Positions 32,048 through 40,608 of a stretch of DNA of 64,000 nt are shown here, piece by piece. The stretch's first letter is position 1. The number at the start of each line of letters is the position of its first letter. Below the pieces are notes generated by a model. It saw only the letters and a program-made list of their open reading frames with translations. It was not told the DNA's origin and did no database searches. The position numbers and the translations under genes are program-made. The stretch comes from Pseudomonas uvaldensis (GTDB lineage: Bacteria > Pseudomonadota > Gammaproteobacteria > Pseudomonadales > Pseudomonadaceae): the NCBI RefSeq assembly GCF_021271205.1, contig NZ_JAIWKS010000001.1:434001-498000 (forward strand), given 5' to 3'.

Positions 32048-33379
32048 ATGCCCAGGACCGCCGTTGCGCTCGACTTATTATTGCTGCCGACCTGGTTGGT
32101 GCCTGTCGAACCCGCCGGTGTGGTACTCAAGGATCATGGTCTGGGTGTCCGCGACGGCTGCATTGTCTTCATCGGGCCACGGGCAGAAGCCCTCCAGTGC
32201 AACGCCGCCGAAGTCCGCGAGCTGCCGGGCATGCTACTCAGCCCAGGGCTGATCAACGCTCACGGCCATGCGGCGATGACCCTGTTCCGCGGCCTGGCGG
32301 ACGACCTGCCGTTGATGACCTGGCTCGAGCAGCATATCTGGCCGGCCGAGGGCAAATGGGTCGATGAGGCATTCGTCCGCGATGGCACCGATCTGGCAAT
32401 CGCCGAGCAGATCAAGGGCGGCATCACTTGTTTCTCTGACATGTATTTCTATCCCAAGGTTGCCAGCGAACGCGTTCATAACAGCGGCATCCGCGCACAA
32501 ATCGCCCTTCCGATCCTTGACTTCCCGATTCCCGGAGCCGCCAACGCCGACGAAGCCATCCGTCAGGGCATCGAATTGTTTGGCGACCTCAAGCACCATC
32601 CTCGGATCAAAGTTGCATTCGGGCCCCATGCGCCCTACACCGTCGGCGACGACAACCTGGAAAAAATCCGCGTCATCGCCGAGGAACTGGACGCAGCAAT
32701 CCATATGCACGTCCACGAAACCGCCTTCGAAGTGCAGCAGGCATTGGATAACACTGCTGAGCGGCCCCTGGCGCGCCTGGGTCGACTGGGTTTGTTGGGC
32801 CCACGATTTCAGGCCGTGCACATGACTCAGGTCAGCGATGAAGACCTGGGGTTGCTGGTAGAAAGCAATTGCAGCGTGATTCATTGCCCCGAATCGAACC
32901 TCAAGCTGGCCAGCGGCTTTTGCCCGGTGGAGCGTCTGTGGCAAGCCGGGGTCAATGTCGCGATCGGCACCGACGGCGCGGCGAGCAACAACGACCTGGA
33001 CCTGCTGAGCGAAACCCGCACCGCGGCGCTACTGGCCAAGGCTGTCGCCGGCTCGGCCACCGCCCTCGATGCCCACCGGGCGTTGCGCATGGCCACGCTC
33101 AATGGCGCCCGGGCGCTGGGCCTCGAAGCGACGGTTGGCTCGCTGGAAGTCGGCAAGGCGGCCGACCTGGTGGCCTTCGACCTGTCGGGACTGGCGCAGC
33201 AACCGATCTACGATCCGGTGTCACAACTGATTTATGCCACGGGCCGCGATTGCGCGAAGTACCTGTGGGTGGCCGGCAAACCATTGCTGGAGGACGGCCG
33301 GCTGACTCGCCTGGACGAATCGCAACTGATCGCCACGGCCCAGGCCTGGGGGCGTCGTATCGGCGGCCATGACGAATGA
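32048..33379 (+). CDS. mtaD: 5-methylthioadenosine/S-adenosylhomocysteine deaminase (TRZ/ATZ amidohydrolase)
   Basis: 443 aa amidohydrolase. Metal-binding [14 protein letters not shown] near residue 70, [31 protein letters not shown] and [13 protein letters not shown] follow the MtaD order. It deaminates methylthioadenosine or SAH. Position beside mtnA supports a role in sulphur-nucleoside salvage. The start is ATG at 32048 with only a weak ribosome site. Confidence 0.9.
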   Translation: MPRTAVALDLLLLPTWLVPVEPAGVVLKDHGLGVRDGCIVFIGPRAEALQCNAAEVRELPGMLLSPGLINAHGHAAMTLFRGLADDLPLMTWLEQHIWPAEGKWVDEAFVRDGTDLAIAEQIKGGITCFSDMYFYPKVASERVHNSGIRAQIALPILDFPIPGAANADEAIRQGIELFGDLKHHPRIKVAFGPHAPYTVGDDNLEKIRVIAEELDAAIHMHVHETAFEVQQALDNTAERPLARLGRLGLLGPRFQAVHMTQVSDEDLGLLVESNCSVIHCPESNLKLASGFCPVERLWQAGVNVAIGTDGAASNNDLDLLSETRTAALLAKAVAGSATALDAHRALRMATLNGARALGLEATVGSLEVGKAADLVAFDLSGLAQQPIYDPVSQLIYATGRDCAKYLWVAGKPLLEDGRLTRLDESQLIATAQAWGRRIGGHDE

Positions 33380-33441
33380 CCCTGCCCCTCGAGCCGCGGC
33401 TCGGGGCCCTGATTTTTTTAAAGTTTTTCGAGGATCTGCAC

Positions 33442-34140
33442 ATGAGTAACGTCGACCACGCCGAAATCGCCAAATTCGAAGCACTGGCCCATCGTTGGTG
33501 GGACCGTGAAAGCGAATTCAAACCGCTGCACGACATCAACCCGCTGCGGGTCAACTGGATTGACGAACGGGTCAATCTGGCCGGCAAGAAAGTGCTCGAC
33601 GTCGGCTGCGGCGGCGGCATCCTCAGCGAAGCCATGGCTCTGCGCGGGGCGACGGTGATGGGCATCGACATGGGCGAAGCGCCCCTGGCGGTCGCGCAAC
33701 TGCATCAACTGGAATCCGGCGTCAACGTCGAATACCGGCAGATCACCGCCGAGGCCCTGTCCGAAGAGATGCCCGGGCAGTTCGACGTGGTCACCTGCCT
33801 GGAAATGCTTGAACACGTGCCAGACCCCTCGTCGGTCATCCGTGCCTGCTTCCGCATGGTCAAACCCGGCGGCCAGGTGTTCTTCTCCACCATCAACCGC
33901 AACCCGAAGGCGTATCTGTTCGCCATCATCGGTGCCGAATACATCATGAAGCTGCTGCCGCGCGGCACCCACGACTTCAAGAAATTCATCCGTCCATCCG
34001 AGCTCGGCGCCTGGAGCCGCATGGCCGGGCTGACCGTCAAGGACATCATCGGCCTGACCTACAACCCGCTGACCAAGCATTACAAACTGGCCTCGGACGT
34101 TGATGTCAACTACATGATCCAGACCCTGCGCGAGGAGTAA
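33442..34140 (+). CDS. ubiG: Ubiquinone biosynthesis O-methyltransferase
   Basis: 232 aa class I SAM methyltransferase with [15 protein letters not shown] at the start and SAM motif [18 protein letters not shown] near 52-68, then [12 protein letters not shown]. It performs both O-methylations of the quinone ring. The ATG at 33442 is preferred over the open upstream frame because GAGGAT lies upstream and the N-terminus is canonical. mupP starts 4 bp after the stop. Confidence 0.96.
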   Translation: MSNVDHAEIAKFEALAHRWWDRESEFKPLHDINPLRVNWIDERVNLAGKKVLDVGCGGGILSEAMALRGATVMGIDMGEAPLAVAQLHQLESGVNVEYRQITAEALSEEMPGQFDVVTCLEMLEHVPDPSSVIRACFRMVKPGGQVFFSTINRNPKAYLFAIIGAEYIMKLLPRGTHDFKKFIRPSELGAWSRMAGLTVKDIIGLTYNPLTKHYKLASDVDVNYMIQTLREE

Positions 34141-34144
34141 GTCA

Positions 34145-34816
34145 ATGCGTCTGAAGGCAGTTCTCTTCGACATGGATGGCACGCTGCTCGACACGGCACC
34201 GGACTTCATCGCCATCTGCCAGGCCATGCGTGCCGACCGCGGCTTGCCGCCGATGAATACGCAGCATATCCGCGACGAGATTTCCGGGGGCGCCCGGGCG
34301 ATGGTCGCGGTGACCTTTTCCATGGACCCGGAATCACCCGGGTTCGAGGAACTGCGCCAGGAGTTCCTGGATCGTTACCTCAAGGGTTGCGCGGTCCACA
34401 GCCACCTGTTCGACGGCATGGCCGAGGTGCTGGCCGACATTGAAGCCGCCAACCTGATCTGGGGCGTGGTGACCAATAAACCCGTGCGCTTCGCCGAACC
34501 GATCATGCAGCAACTGGGGCTGGCCGAGCGCTCGAAGGTGCTGATCTGCCCGGATCATGTGAAGAACAGCAAACCCGACCCGGAGCCGTTGATCCTGGCG
34601 TGCAAAATGCTGGACCTGGACCCGTCCAGCGTACTGTTCGTGGGCGACGACCTGCGGGACATCGAGTCCGGCCGCAGCGCCGGTACCCGGACCTGTGCGG
34701 TGACCTACGGCTATATCCATCCAGACGACAACCCCAGACATTGGGGGGCGGATGTGGTGATCGATCACCCGTCGGCGCTGCGGGAAGTATTGGATAACGC
34801 GTTGTGCAGTTGCTGA
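34145..34816 (+). CDS. mupP: N-acetylmuramic acid 6-phosphate phosphatase (HAD family)
   Basis: 223 aa HAD phosphatase: [16 protein letters not shown] with the nucleophile Asp near residue 9, VTNKP and [14 protein letters not shown], then [12 protein letters not shown]. Older annotation calls this gene gph (phosphoglycolate phosphatase); the homologue beside ubiG in Pseudomonas is known as MupP of the peptidoglycan recycling bypass that gives intrinsic fosfomycin tolerance. GAGGAG precedes the ATG. Context supports MupP. Confidence 0.88.
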   Translation: MRLKAVLFDMDGTLLDTAPDFIAICQAMRADRGLPPMNTQHIRDEISGGARAMVAVTFSMDPESPGFEELRQEFLDRYLKGCAVHSHLFDGMAEVLADIEAANLIWGVVTNKPVRFAEPIMQQLGLAERSKVLICPDHVKNSKPDPEPLILACKMLDLDPSSVLFVGDDLRDIESGRSAGTRTCAVTYGYIHPDDNPRHWGADVVIDHPSALREVLDNALCSC

Positions 34817-34832
34817 GCTGAAAGTCGCAGTC

Positions 34833-34862
34833 GTGAGAAGGGGATCCATCCCCTCACCACAA
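34833..34862. repeat. Second-type REP-like palindrome (GGGGAT..ATCCCC)
   Basis: GTGAGAAGGGGATCCATCCCCTCACCAC-like inverted repeat after mupP. A related sequence recurs at 52741-52762. It could double as a terminator structure, though no T-run follows. Confidence 0.55.
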
Positions 34863-34903
34863 CAGTGCATCACCACGCATCGTTTTGTTTCGTGAGGTTC
34901 TTT

Positions 34904-35644
34904 ATGTTTGATTACACCGCCCGCTCCGACCTGCTCGAAGGCCGGGTCATCCTCGTGACCGGCGCCGGTCGCGGCATCGGCGCCGCTGCCGCCAAGGCTT
35001 ACGCCGCCCATGGCGCCACCGTGTTGCTATTGGGCAAGACCGAAGCCAACCTGACCCAGGTCTACGATGAAATCGAAGCGGCCGGCCATCCACAACCGGC
35101 GGTGATCCCATTCAATCTCGAAACCGCCCTGCCCCACCAGTACGATGAATTGGCGGCCATGATCGAAACCGAATTCGGTCACCTGGACGGCTTGCTGCAT
35201 AACGCCTCGATCATCGGCCCGCGCACACCGCTTGAACAACTCTCCGGCGAAAACTTCATGCGCGTGATGCACGTGAACGTCAACGCCATGTTCATGCTCA
35301 CCAGCACGCTGCTGCCTTTGCTGAAACTGTCCAAGGATGCATCGGTGGTGTTCACCTCCAGCAGCGTCGGACGCAAGGGCCGGGCATACTGGGGTGCGTA
35401 TGGCGTGTCAAAGTTCGCGACCGAAGGGTTGATGCAGACCCTGGCCGACGAGGTCGACTCCGTTTCGGCGGTTCGCGCCAACAGCATCAACCCGGGCGCC
35501 ACCCGCACCAGCATGCGTGCCCAGGCCTATCCAGGAGAAAATCCACTCAACAACCCGACGCCTGAAGAGATCATGCCGGTCTATCTGTATTTGATGGGCC
35601 CGGACAGCACGGGTGTCAACGGCCAGGCTTTCAACGCCCAATAA
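34904..35644 (+). CDS. SDR-family oxidoreductase, YciK-like
   Basis: 246 aa classical SDR: VTGAGRGIGAAAAKAYA near residues 18-34, HNASIIGP (NNAG variant), SSSVGRKGRAYWGAYGVSKFA with Ser/Tyr/Lys, and NSINPGATRT. The protein is of the E. coli YciK type, whose substrate is not settled. Start ATG at 34904 with GTGAGG upstream. It closes the ubiG-mupP gene row. Confidence 0.85.
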   Translation: MFDYTARSDLLEGRVILVTGAGRGIGAAAAKAYAAHGATVLLLGKTEANLTQVYDEIEAAGHPQPAVIPFNLETALPHQYDELAAMIETEFGHLDGLLHNASIIGPRTPLEQLSGENFMRVMHVNVNAMFMLTSTLLPLLKLSKDASVVFTSSSVGRKGRAYWGAYGVSKFATEGLMQTLADEVDSVSAVRANSINPGATRTSMRAQAYPGENPLNNPTPEEIMPVYLYLMGPDSTGVNGQAFNAQ

Positions 35645-35805
35645 CGCCTCCACTTCACGTCGCGGCGGTTTACCGTCGCGGCGCTGCCTCGTGCAATGCC
35701 AAGCCAGGCGAATCGCCAGACCTCTGTCGCTCGACACCAGCGCCAGGCCCGCATCTGCATTTCACTGCGTTGATTTTCCAAGTGATTTTTCCGTATTGAA
35801 CGGAC

Positions 35806-35820
35806 TGGCACGAGTTTCGC
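35806..35820 (+). promoter_or_regulatory. Sigma-54-type (-24/-12) promoter upstream of the diguanylate cyclase gene
   Basis: TGGCACGAGTTTCGC matches the RpoN consensus TGGCACG-N4-TTGC at 14 of... the fixed positions except one (TCGC for TTGC), with the exact GG-to-GC spacing. It lies about 185 bp before the GGEEF gene in a 361-bp gene-free stretch (35645-36005), leaving room for a long leader. No activator site was identified. Confidence 0.55.
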
Positions 35821-36005
35821 TCTAAATACCCTCAAACACGCCATGTCCGGCGGGTAACAGGCATTGAGGCGAGACCTGCGGCCACTCAGGGAAAGCAGAC
35901 TAGACTCAACTCAATGCCTCACGGGATTGATGGACCAGTACGATACGCAGCCCGGCGCTGCCTCGCCCACCCTATCGGGACAGATTTTGCAGGGGCTTAC
36001 GCCAT

Positions 36006-36932
36006 ATGAAAACGCCCACCCAGACCAATACGATTGACTTCGACAGCGCCAAGTTGCAGCGCCTGGGGCTCGGCCAGCCGTCACCGTTATCGGCGCGGTC
36101 CGTCACTCTTGAGCAATTGCGCCAACAACTGGGCCAGCAATTGCAGACCAGCCTGGAGCCACAGCGGGTCCTGGGGCTGTTCTTCCGTGAAGTCCAGCGG
36201 CTGGTGCCATTGGATGCACTGGCCTACCAGCACAAGCCCAGCGACCTACGCATGGAGTTCGGCCAGCGCGGACACCACGTGCTCAGCTACAACTTGAGTC
36301 ATGGAGGCGAAGATCTGGGCGAGCTGGTATTCCGGCGCAATCAGCGCTTTACCGATCCCGAGCAGCACGACCTCGAGTCCGTGATGTCGACGCTGCTGTT
36401 TCCACTGCGCAACGCCCTGCTCTACCGCGTCGCGACCCAGAGCGCCCTGCGCGATCCGTTGACCGGCACCGGTAACCGCATCGCGATGGAACAGACCTTG
36501 AATCGGGAAATAGACATGTCCCGGCGTCATATGCAGCCGCTGTCGCTGCTGATGCTCGATATCGATCATTTCAAGCGCATCAACGACACCTACGGCCATG
36601 ACGCTGGCGATGTAGTGCTCAAGACTGTCGCCGAGTCGATCAAACAGCAATTGCGCAACGTCGACATGGTGTTCAGGTTCGGCGGTGAGGAGTTCCTGAT
36701 CCTGCTTTCCAATACCAGCCGAGAGGCCGCAGCCGTGGTCGGTGAAAGGCTGCGTCATGCCGCTCAGTTGCAGGATTATTTTGCAGCGCAAACGAGGATC
36801 GACCTGACGGTCAGTCTCGGTTGCGCGACCCTGCTGCCGGGGGAATCCGTCGATAGCGTGCTCAGAAGGGTCGACAGCGCGCTGTATGTCGCCAAACGAG
36901 AAGGACGGAACCGGTTGGCGATGGCGGGCTGA
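36006..36932 (+). CDS. Diguanylate cyclase (GGEEF domain, soluble)
   Basis: 308 aa. The first 140 residues form a GAF-like region without a clear membrane segment. The catalytic domain begins at DPLTGTGNRIAMEQ and has FRFGGEEFLIL, an active-type signature. An RNVD sequence five residues upstream of GGEEF fits the RxxD inhibitory c-di-GMP site, so product inhibition is likely. It should make c-di-GMP in the cytoplasm. It faces undA tail to tail, with a hairpin between them. Confidence 0.88.
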   Translation: MKTPTQTNTIDFDSAKLQRLGLGQPSPLSARSVTLEQLRQQLGQQLQTSLEPQRVLGLFFREVQRLVPLDALAYQHKPSDLRMEFGQRGHHVLSYNLSHGGEDLGELVFRRNQRFTDPEQHDLESVMSTLLFPLRNALLYRVATQSALRDPLTGTGNRIAMEQTLNREIDMSRRHMQPLSLLMLDIDHFKRINDTYGHDAGDVVLKTVAESIKQQLRNVDMVFRFGGEEFLILLSNTSREAAAVVGERLRHAAQLQDYFAAQTRIDLTVSLGCATLLPGESVDSVLRRVDSALYVAKREGRNRLAMAG

Positions 36933-36958
36933 AATGTTTGCGAGCCTGTTCGCAATGA

Positions 36959-36994
36959 AGTCCGACAGCCAACCTCCCCGTTGGCCATCGGACT
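36959..36994. terminator. Stem-loop between convergent diguanylate cyclase and undA genes
   Basis: AGTCCGA pairs with TCGGACT and, after two mismatches, GCCAAC pairs with GTTGGC around a 6-nt loop. It sits in the 75-bp space where the two genes end. No T-run follows, so termination is plausible but not certain. A degenerate REP-like GCGAGCCTGTTCGC lies just before it. Confidence 0.45.
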
Positions 36995-37007
36995 GACTCA
37001 GGGGTGA

Positions 37008-37799
37008 TCAGCTCCCGGCCAGGGCCAGACGCTCGCGAGTGGATGAGATTTTCTCCTGCTCCAGTTGCATACAGCGTTCCAGGAACAGGTACATGTAGTC
37101 ATAGCTCTTGCAAATGGCTTGGCGCAGCTCGGCTTGCAAAGCCTTGCTCGGGTTCATGCCCGCCAGCGTGCAGATGATTTCCAGCGCTTCCCACGGGTGG
37201 GCGTCGTCGTACTGGGCATGCATCTTCAGCCATTTCATGGCCCGCTTGCGGTCTTCCTCGGCAAAGGCTGCCGCGTAGACACCACTGGAACACACCAGCG
37301 CCGACCACTCCCCGGTCGCACCCTCGATGGCATAGTTGGTCGCCGCAATCGCCACGACCAACGAATCCGATGAGCTGGTGTGCCAGCACCAGTGACTCAA
37401 TGCATGCAGTTCAGGTGGCACCTGCTGTGCTTGCAGGTCTTCCAGCGTAACGCCATGGGCCGCACTCCAGTTCACCCAGTAGTCGGCATGGTTGAGTTCG
37501 ACACGAATGTTGCGCATCAGCCAACGACGGGCCATGTCCTCGCCAGGGTGGCGGGCAAAGCGGGTCTTGGTGAGGTTCTGCGCCATGTACAAGGCGAACT
37601 GTTCGACGACCGGCCAACCACCGATGAGGTAGTGGCGCATGGTCCTGGTGCTGAGCTTGTTATCACGCATGCGCTGATACAGCTCGTGTTCGACAACCCG
37701 GCGCTTGCTCTCGCTGCAATCGGCAATGAGCAACTGTGCCCATTTCGGATAGCTTGTGGCGTCCATGAGCGGGCCTGTTCGGTTGAATGTGTCGATCAC
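37008..37799 (-). CDS. undA: UndA-type nonheme diiron oxidase (medium-chain 1-alkene synthase)
   Basis: 263 aa heme-oxygenase-like (TenA/PqqC-fold) protein. Starting from the GTG at 37797-37799, preceded by AAAAGGAG, the metal-ligand residues fall at exactly the numbers I recall for UndA of P. fluorescens Pf-5: Glu101 and His104 (VELNHADYW), Glu159 (AIEGATGEW), His194, Asp198 and His201 (MHAQYDDAHPW). The known reaction is oxidative decarboxylation of lauric acid and similar acids to 1-undecene, CO2 and water. A TenA-type annotation would be misleading. It lies 45 bp after the GGDEF-EAL gene and may be co-transcribed with it. Confidence 0.88.
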   Translation of the reverse strand: MIDTFNRTGPLMDATSYPKWAQLLIADCSESKRRVVEHELYQRMRDNKLSTRTMRHYLIGGWPVVEQFALYMAQNLTKTRFARHPGEDMARRWLMRNIRVELNHADYWVNWSAAHGVTLEDLQAQQVPPELHALSHWCWHTSSSDSLVVAIAATNYAIEGATGEWSALVCSSGVYAAAFAEEDRKRAMKWLKMHAQYDDAHPWEALEIICTLAGMNPSKALQAELRQAICKSYDYMYLFLERCMQLEQEKISSTRERLALAGS

Positions 37800-37844
37800 T
37801 GTCTGGCTCCTTTTGATTGTGATTTTTACGGATCAACAAGAGGT

Positions 37845-40304
37845 TCAGCGGAACGTGCCGGGGGCCTTGAATAACAACGGCTGGGGCCGGGCCGGCCTAC
37901 ACTGCAACGTGTCACAGGTAAACAATTGCGGGCGCTCGATCACATACCCTTGAGCGTAATCCACGCCGATTTCCAGCAATGCCTGCTCGATCTGGGCGGT
38001 TTCAACAAACTCTGCAATGGTGCGCTTACCCATGACGTGGCCGATGTGGTTGATCACTTCGACCATTGCACGGTTAATCGGGTCGTCCAGCATATCCTTT
38101 ACGAAACTCCCATCGATCTTCAGGAAGTCTACAGGTAAATGTTTCAGGTAAGCGAATGAAGACATTCCGGCACAAAAGTCATCCAGGGAGAAATAACAAC
38201 CCAAGCCCTTGAGTTCATTAATAAAGCGGATCGCACTGCCTAAATTCGAAATAGCGCTGGTTTCGGTTATTTCAAAACAAATCATTTCTGGCGGAACCGA
38301 ATAGACCGCAAACTGTTTACGCAAGAAATCGAGAAACGCCTGATCTCCGATAGTAGTGCCTGACAGATTAATCGCACACATGGCCAGCGGTCTCTGTCCC
38401 GTCTCATTCAGGCACTGACGAATGATCTTGAAGACGTTCTCCACCACCCAACGGTCCAGAGAGGTCATCAGGCCATAGCGCTCCGCCGCGGGAATGAAGC
38501 TGTCAGGCAATATCATCCGACCGGCTTCGTCATACAGGCGCAACAGGATCTCGATATGCCCGCCGCCATGGTCACCTGGCCCGAGCGCGGCAATTTCCTG
38601 GGCATAAAGACAGAAGCGGTTTTCCTCCAGGGCCATGTGCAAACGCTGCACCCAGGCCATTTCGCCAAATCGCAGGGACAGCTCCGAATCGTCGGCGTGA
38701 TAAACCTGCACGCGGTTGCGGCCCTTCTCCTTGGCCATGTAGCAGGCCATGTCGGCGGCACGCAGGGACGCCTCCAGGGTCGCCGGGTTCTGAGCGATAT
38801 GCACCAGCCCGATACTGACGGTGGTCACAAAGGGCCGGCCTTTCCAGACGAAATGCAGATTCTGCACGGTCTGGCGCAGCCCCTCGGCGATCTTCTCCGC
38901 CGCGTCTGGCGCGCAGTTCTCCAGCAGGATACCGAACTCATCCCCACCCAGCCGGGCAAGGGTGTCGTTTTCCCGCAACCCCGATTGCAACAAAGCACAG
39001 ATATGGCGCAACAGTTCATCACCCGCCGCGTGGCCGCAGGTATCGTTAACCAGTTTGAACTGGTCCAGATCGAGGAACATCAAGGCATGACGACCGCTCT
39101 GGCGCGTCAGGCTGTGCAAGGCCTGCTCCAGGCGGTACTCGAATTCCCGGCGGTTAGCCAGGCCGGTCAAGGCGTCATGGGTGGCCTGCCACGATAGGTT
39201 GGCGATGTATTGACGCTCCTGGGTCATGTCGTGCAATACCAGCACGGCGCCACTGACCTTGCCGCCATGGCGGATCGGCGCACCCACGAGCGTCACCGAA
39301 ACCGTGCTGCCGTCCAGGCGCTGGATCAGTTTCGAATGCTCACTGCCGCCACCGAGCCGACCGCTGAGGATATGCTCGATCAGGGTCAAGCCCTCGGTCT
39401 GGGCGTTGTCGTCGAGTAAATTGAACAGCGCAGCCAGGGGCAGGCCGGTGGCATGCTCGGCCTTCCAGTGGGTCATCGCCTCGGCCGCAGGGTTCATATA
39501 GGCAATGGCGCCCTCGACGTCGGTGGTAATGACACCGTCGCCAATAGACTGCAGCGTGATCTGCGCCCGCTCTTTCTCCACTTGCAGCGCGTTGGCAAAA
39601 ATCTGTCGTTGGGCCAGAAGTTTATGGGTACGCAACAATGCCAGGACAATCAGACCCAGGGCGGTGGCGAAGTTGGTCACCAGTAACAGGCGCAGAATAA
39701 AGCGAGACCCCTCGCCCAGCGCATCACTGAAAGCCTTCGCGGCAGGTGTGACGGAATCGTTGATGGCAAAGATCCGCGCCTTCCAGCCGCGGATATCGGG
39801 GTCCGTGGCCTTGCCTTGGGAAATGCTCTCGTGCATCTGCCGGGCGACGCTATTGAGTTCGGTCAGATAGCTGTCCCCCACCGTCCAGAGATCGATGGCT
39901 TCTTCCAGGTAACTGAAGTGACGGAAATTCAGGTAGAGCCAGATCAGGCTGGCGACGTCGTCCGGGTGATTGCCCCCCTTGAGGATACCCGCCCGTGCCG
40001 CTTCCAGATCCGGCGGCTGGCGATCCAGCGCCACTCGCAGTTCATGACCGCCCTCGGGCACGGCGATGGCTTGCTGGTACTTGTGAAAAATCGCCTCGTC
40101 GCGGCTGTCGGCGTAAAGATTGAGATAATAGATCGCATCTTTCTGTCCCTTCGACCAGAGACTTTCTCCCGCCACATAGCCACGGACCGCCGACAATACG
40201 TAAAGACTGACGCCTCCCAACAAGGCCTGAAACAGGACAACGGCTATAAAAGGCCAGACGATGCCCAACAACCGGGGAGTTCCGAGAGTCCGCGCTTGAT
40301 TCAT
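37845..40304 (-). CDS. Membrane PAS-GGDEF-EAL protein (c-di-GMP turnover)
   Basis: 819 aa. Two membrane helices (near residues 13-38 and 205-230) enclose a periplasmic sensor region; a PAS domain follows (about 250-370, DGVITTDVEGAIAYMNPAAEA), then GGDEF (DALTGLANRREFEYRLEQ, RLGGDEFGILL) and EAL (about 550-800). The EAL motif reads E-I-L-L-R rather than E-A-L, but the other catalytic blocks, FEITETS, DDFCAGMSSF, FLKIDGSFV and AEFVET, are intact, so phosphodiesterase activity is plausible. GGDEF also looks active. Layout is like RbdA of P. aeruginosa. It is immediately upstream of undA on the same strand. Confidence 0.9.
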   Translation of the reverse strand: MNQARTLGTPRLLGIVWPFIAVVLFQALLGGVSLYVLSAVRGYVAGESLWSKGQKDAIYYLNLYADSRDEAIFHKYQQAIAVPEGGHELRVALDRQPPDLEAARAGILKGGNHPDDVASLIWLYLNFRHFSYLEEAIDLWTVGDSYLTELNSVARQMHESISQGKATDPDIRGWKARIFAINDSVTPAAKAFSDALGEGSRFILRLLLVTNFATALGLIVLALLRTHKLLAQRQIFANALQVEKERAQITLQSIGDGVITTDVEGAIAYMNPAAEAMTHWKAEHATGLPLAALFNLLDDNAQTEGLTLIEHILSGRLGGGSEHSKLIQRLDGSTVSVTLVGAPIRHGGKVSGAVLVLHDMTQERQYIANLSWQATHDALTGLANRREFEYRLEQALHSLTRQSGRHALMFLDLDQFKLVNDTCGHAAGDELLRHICALLQSGLRENDTLARLGGDEFGILLENCAPDAAEKIAEGLRQTVQNLHFVWKGRPFVTTVSIGLVHIAQNPATLEASLRAADMACYMAKEKGRNRVQVYHADDSELSLRFGEMAWVQRLHMALEENRFCLYAQEIAALGPGDHGGGHIEILLRLYDEAGRMILPDSFIPAAERYGLMTSLDRWVVENVFKIIRQCLNETGQRPLAMCAINLSGTTIGDQAFLDFLRKQFAVYSVPPEMICFEITETSAISNLGSAIRFINELKGLGCYFSLDDFCAGMSSFAYLKHLPVDFLKIDGSFVKDMLDDPINRAMVEVINHIGHVMGKRTIAEFVETAQIEQALLEIGVDYAQGYVIERPQLFTCDTLQCRPARPQPLLFKAPGTFR

Positions 40305-40608
40305 GAGGTCCCTGTCTAGTGGCCTGCTAGGCTCGTCGACCAGCCTTCAGACCGATCATTCCAGCAAGACTAGGAGCAGCGAGAGTTCCCCGCAAGAGGC
40401 CACACATTATTTAACGTTGCTCCCACTCGAACACCCGAACCGCTGCTGGCGACGCGTGAGGGTAACTACCGAAAAAGTGACAACATGCCTGCACGCTATA
40501 CATATCTACCGCCTCGGACTTTCCCTGGACTGATTGGATACGAGCGCTCTCTATTTCGCACTTTTGAAGCGGTAGAGAACCTTTCGTTAGTTATCAGGGA
40601 ACCCCACT

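Noticed and set aside
30762..32252. 496-aa plus-strand frame over mtnA
   Set aside because: Shadow of mtnA, which has all catalytic motifs.
35645..35700. Hairpin terminator after the YciK-like gene
   Set aside because: GTCGCGGCG occurs there twice as a direct repeat, not inverted, so it does not fold into a stem.
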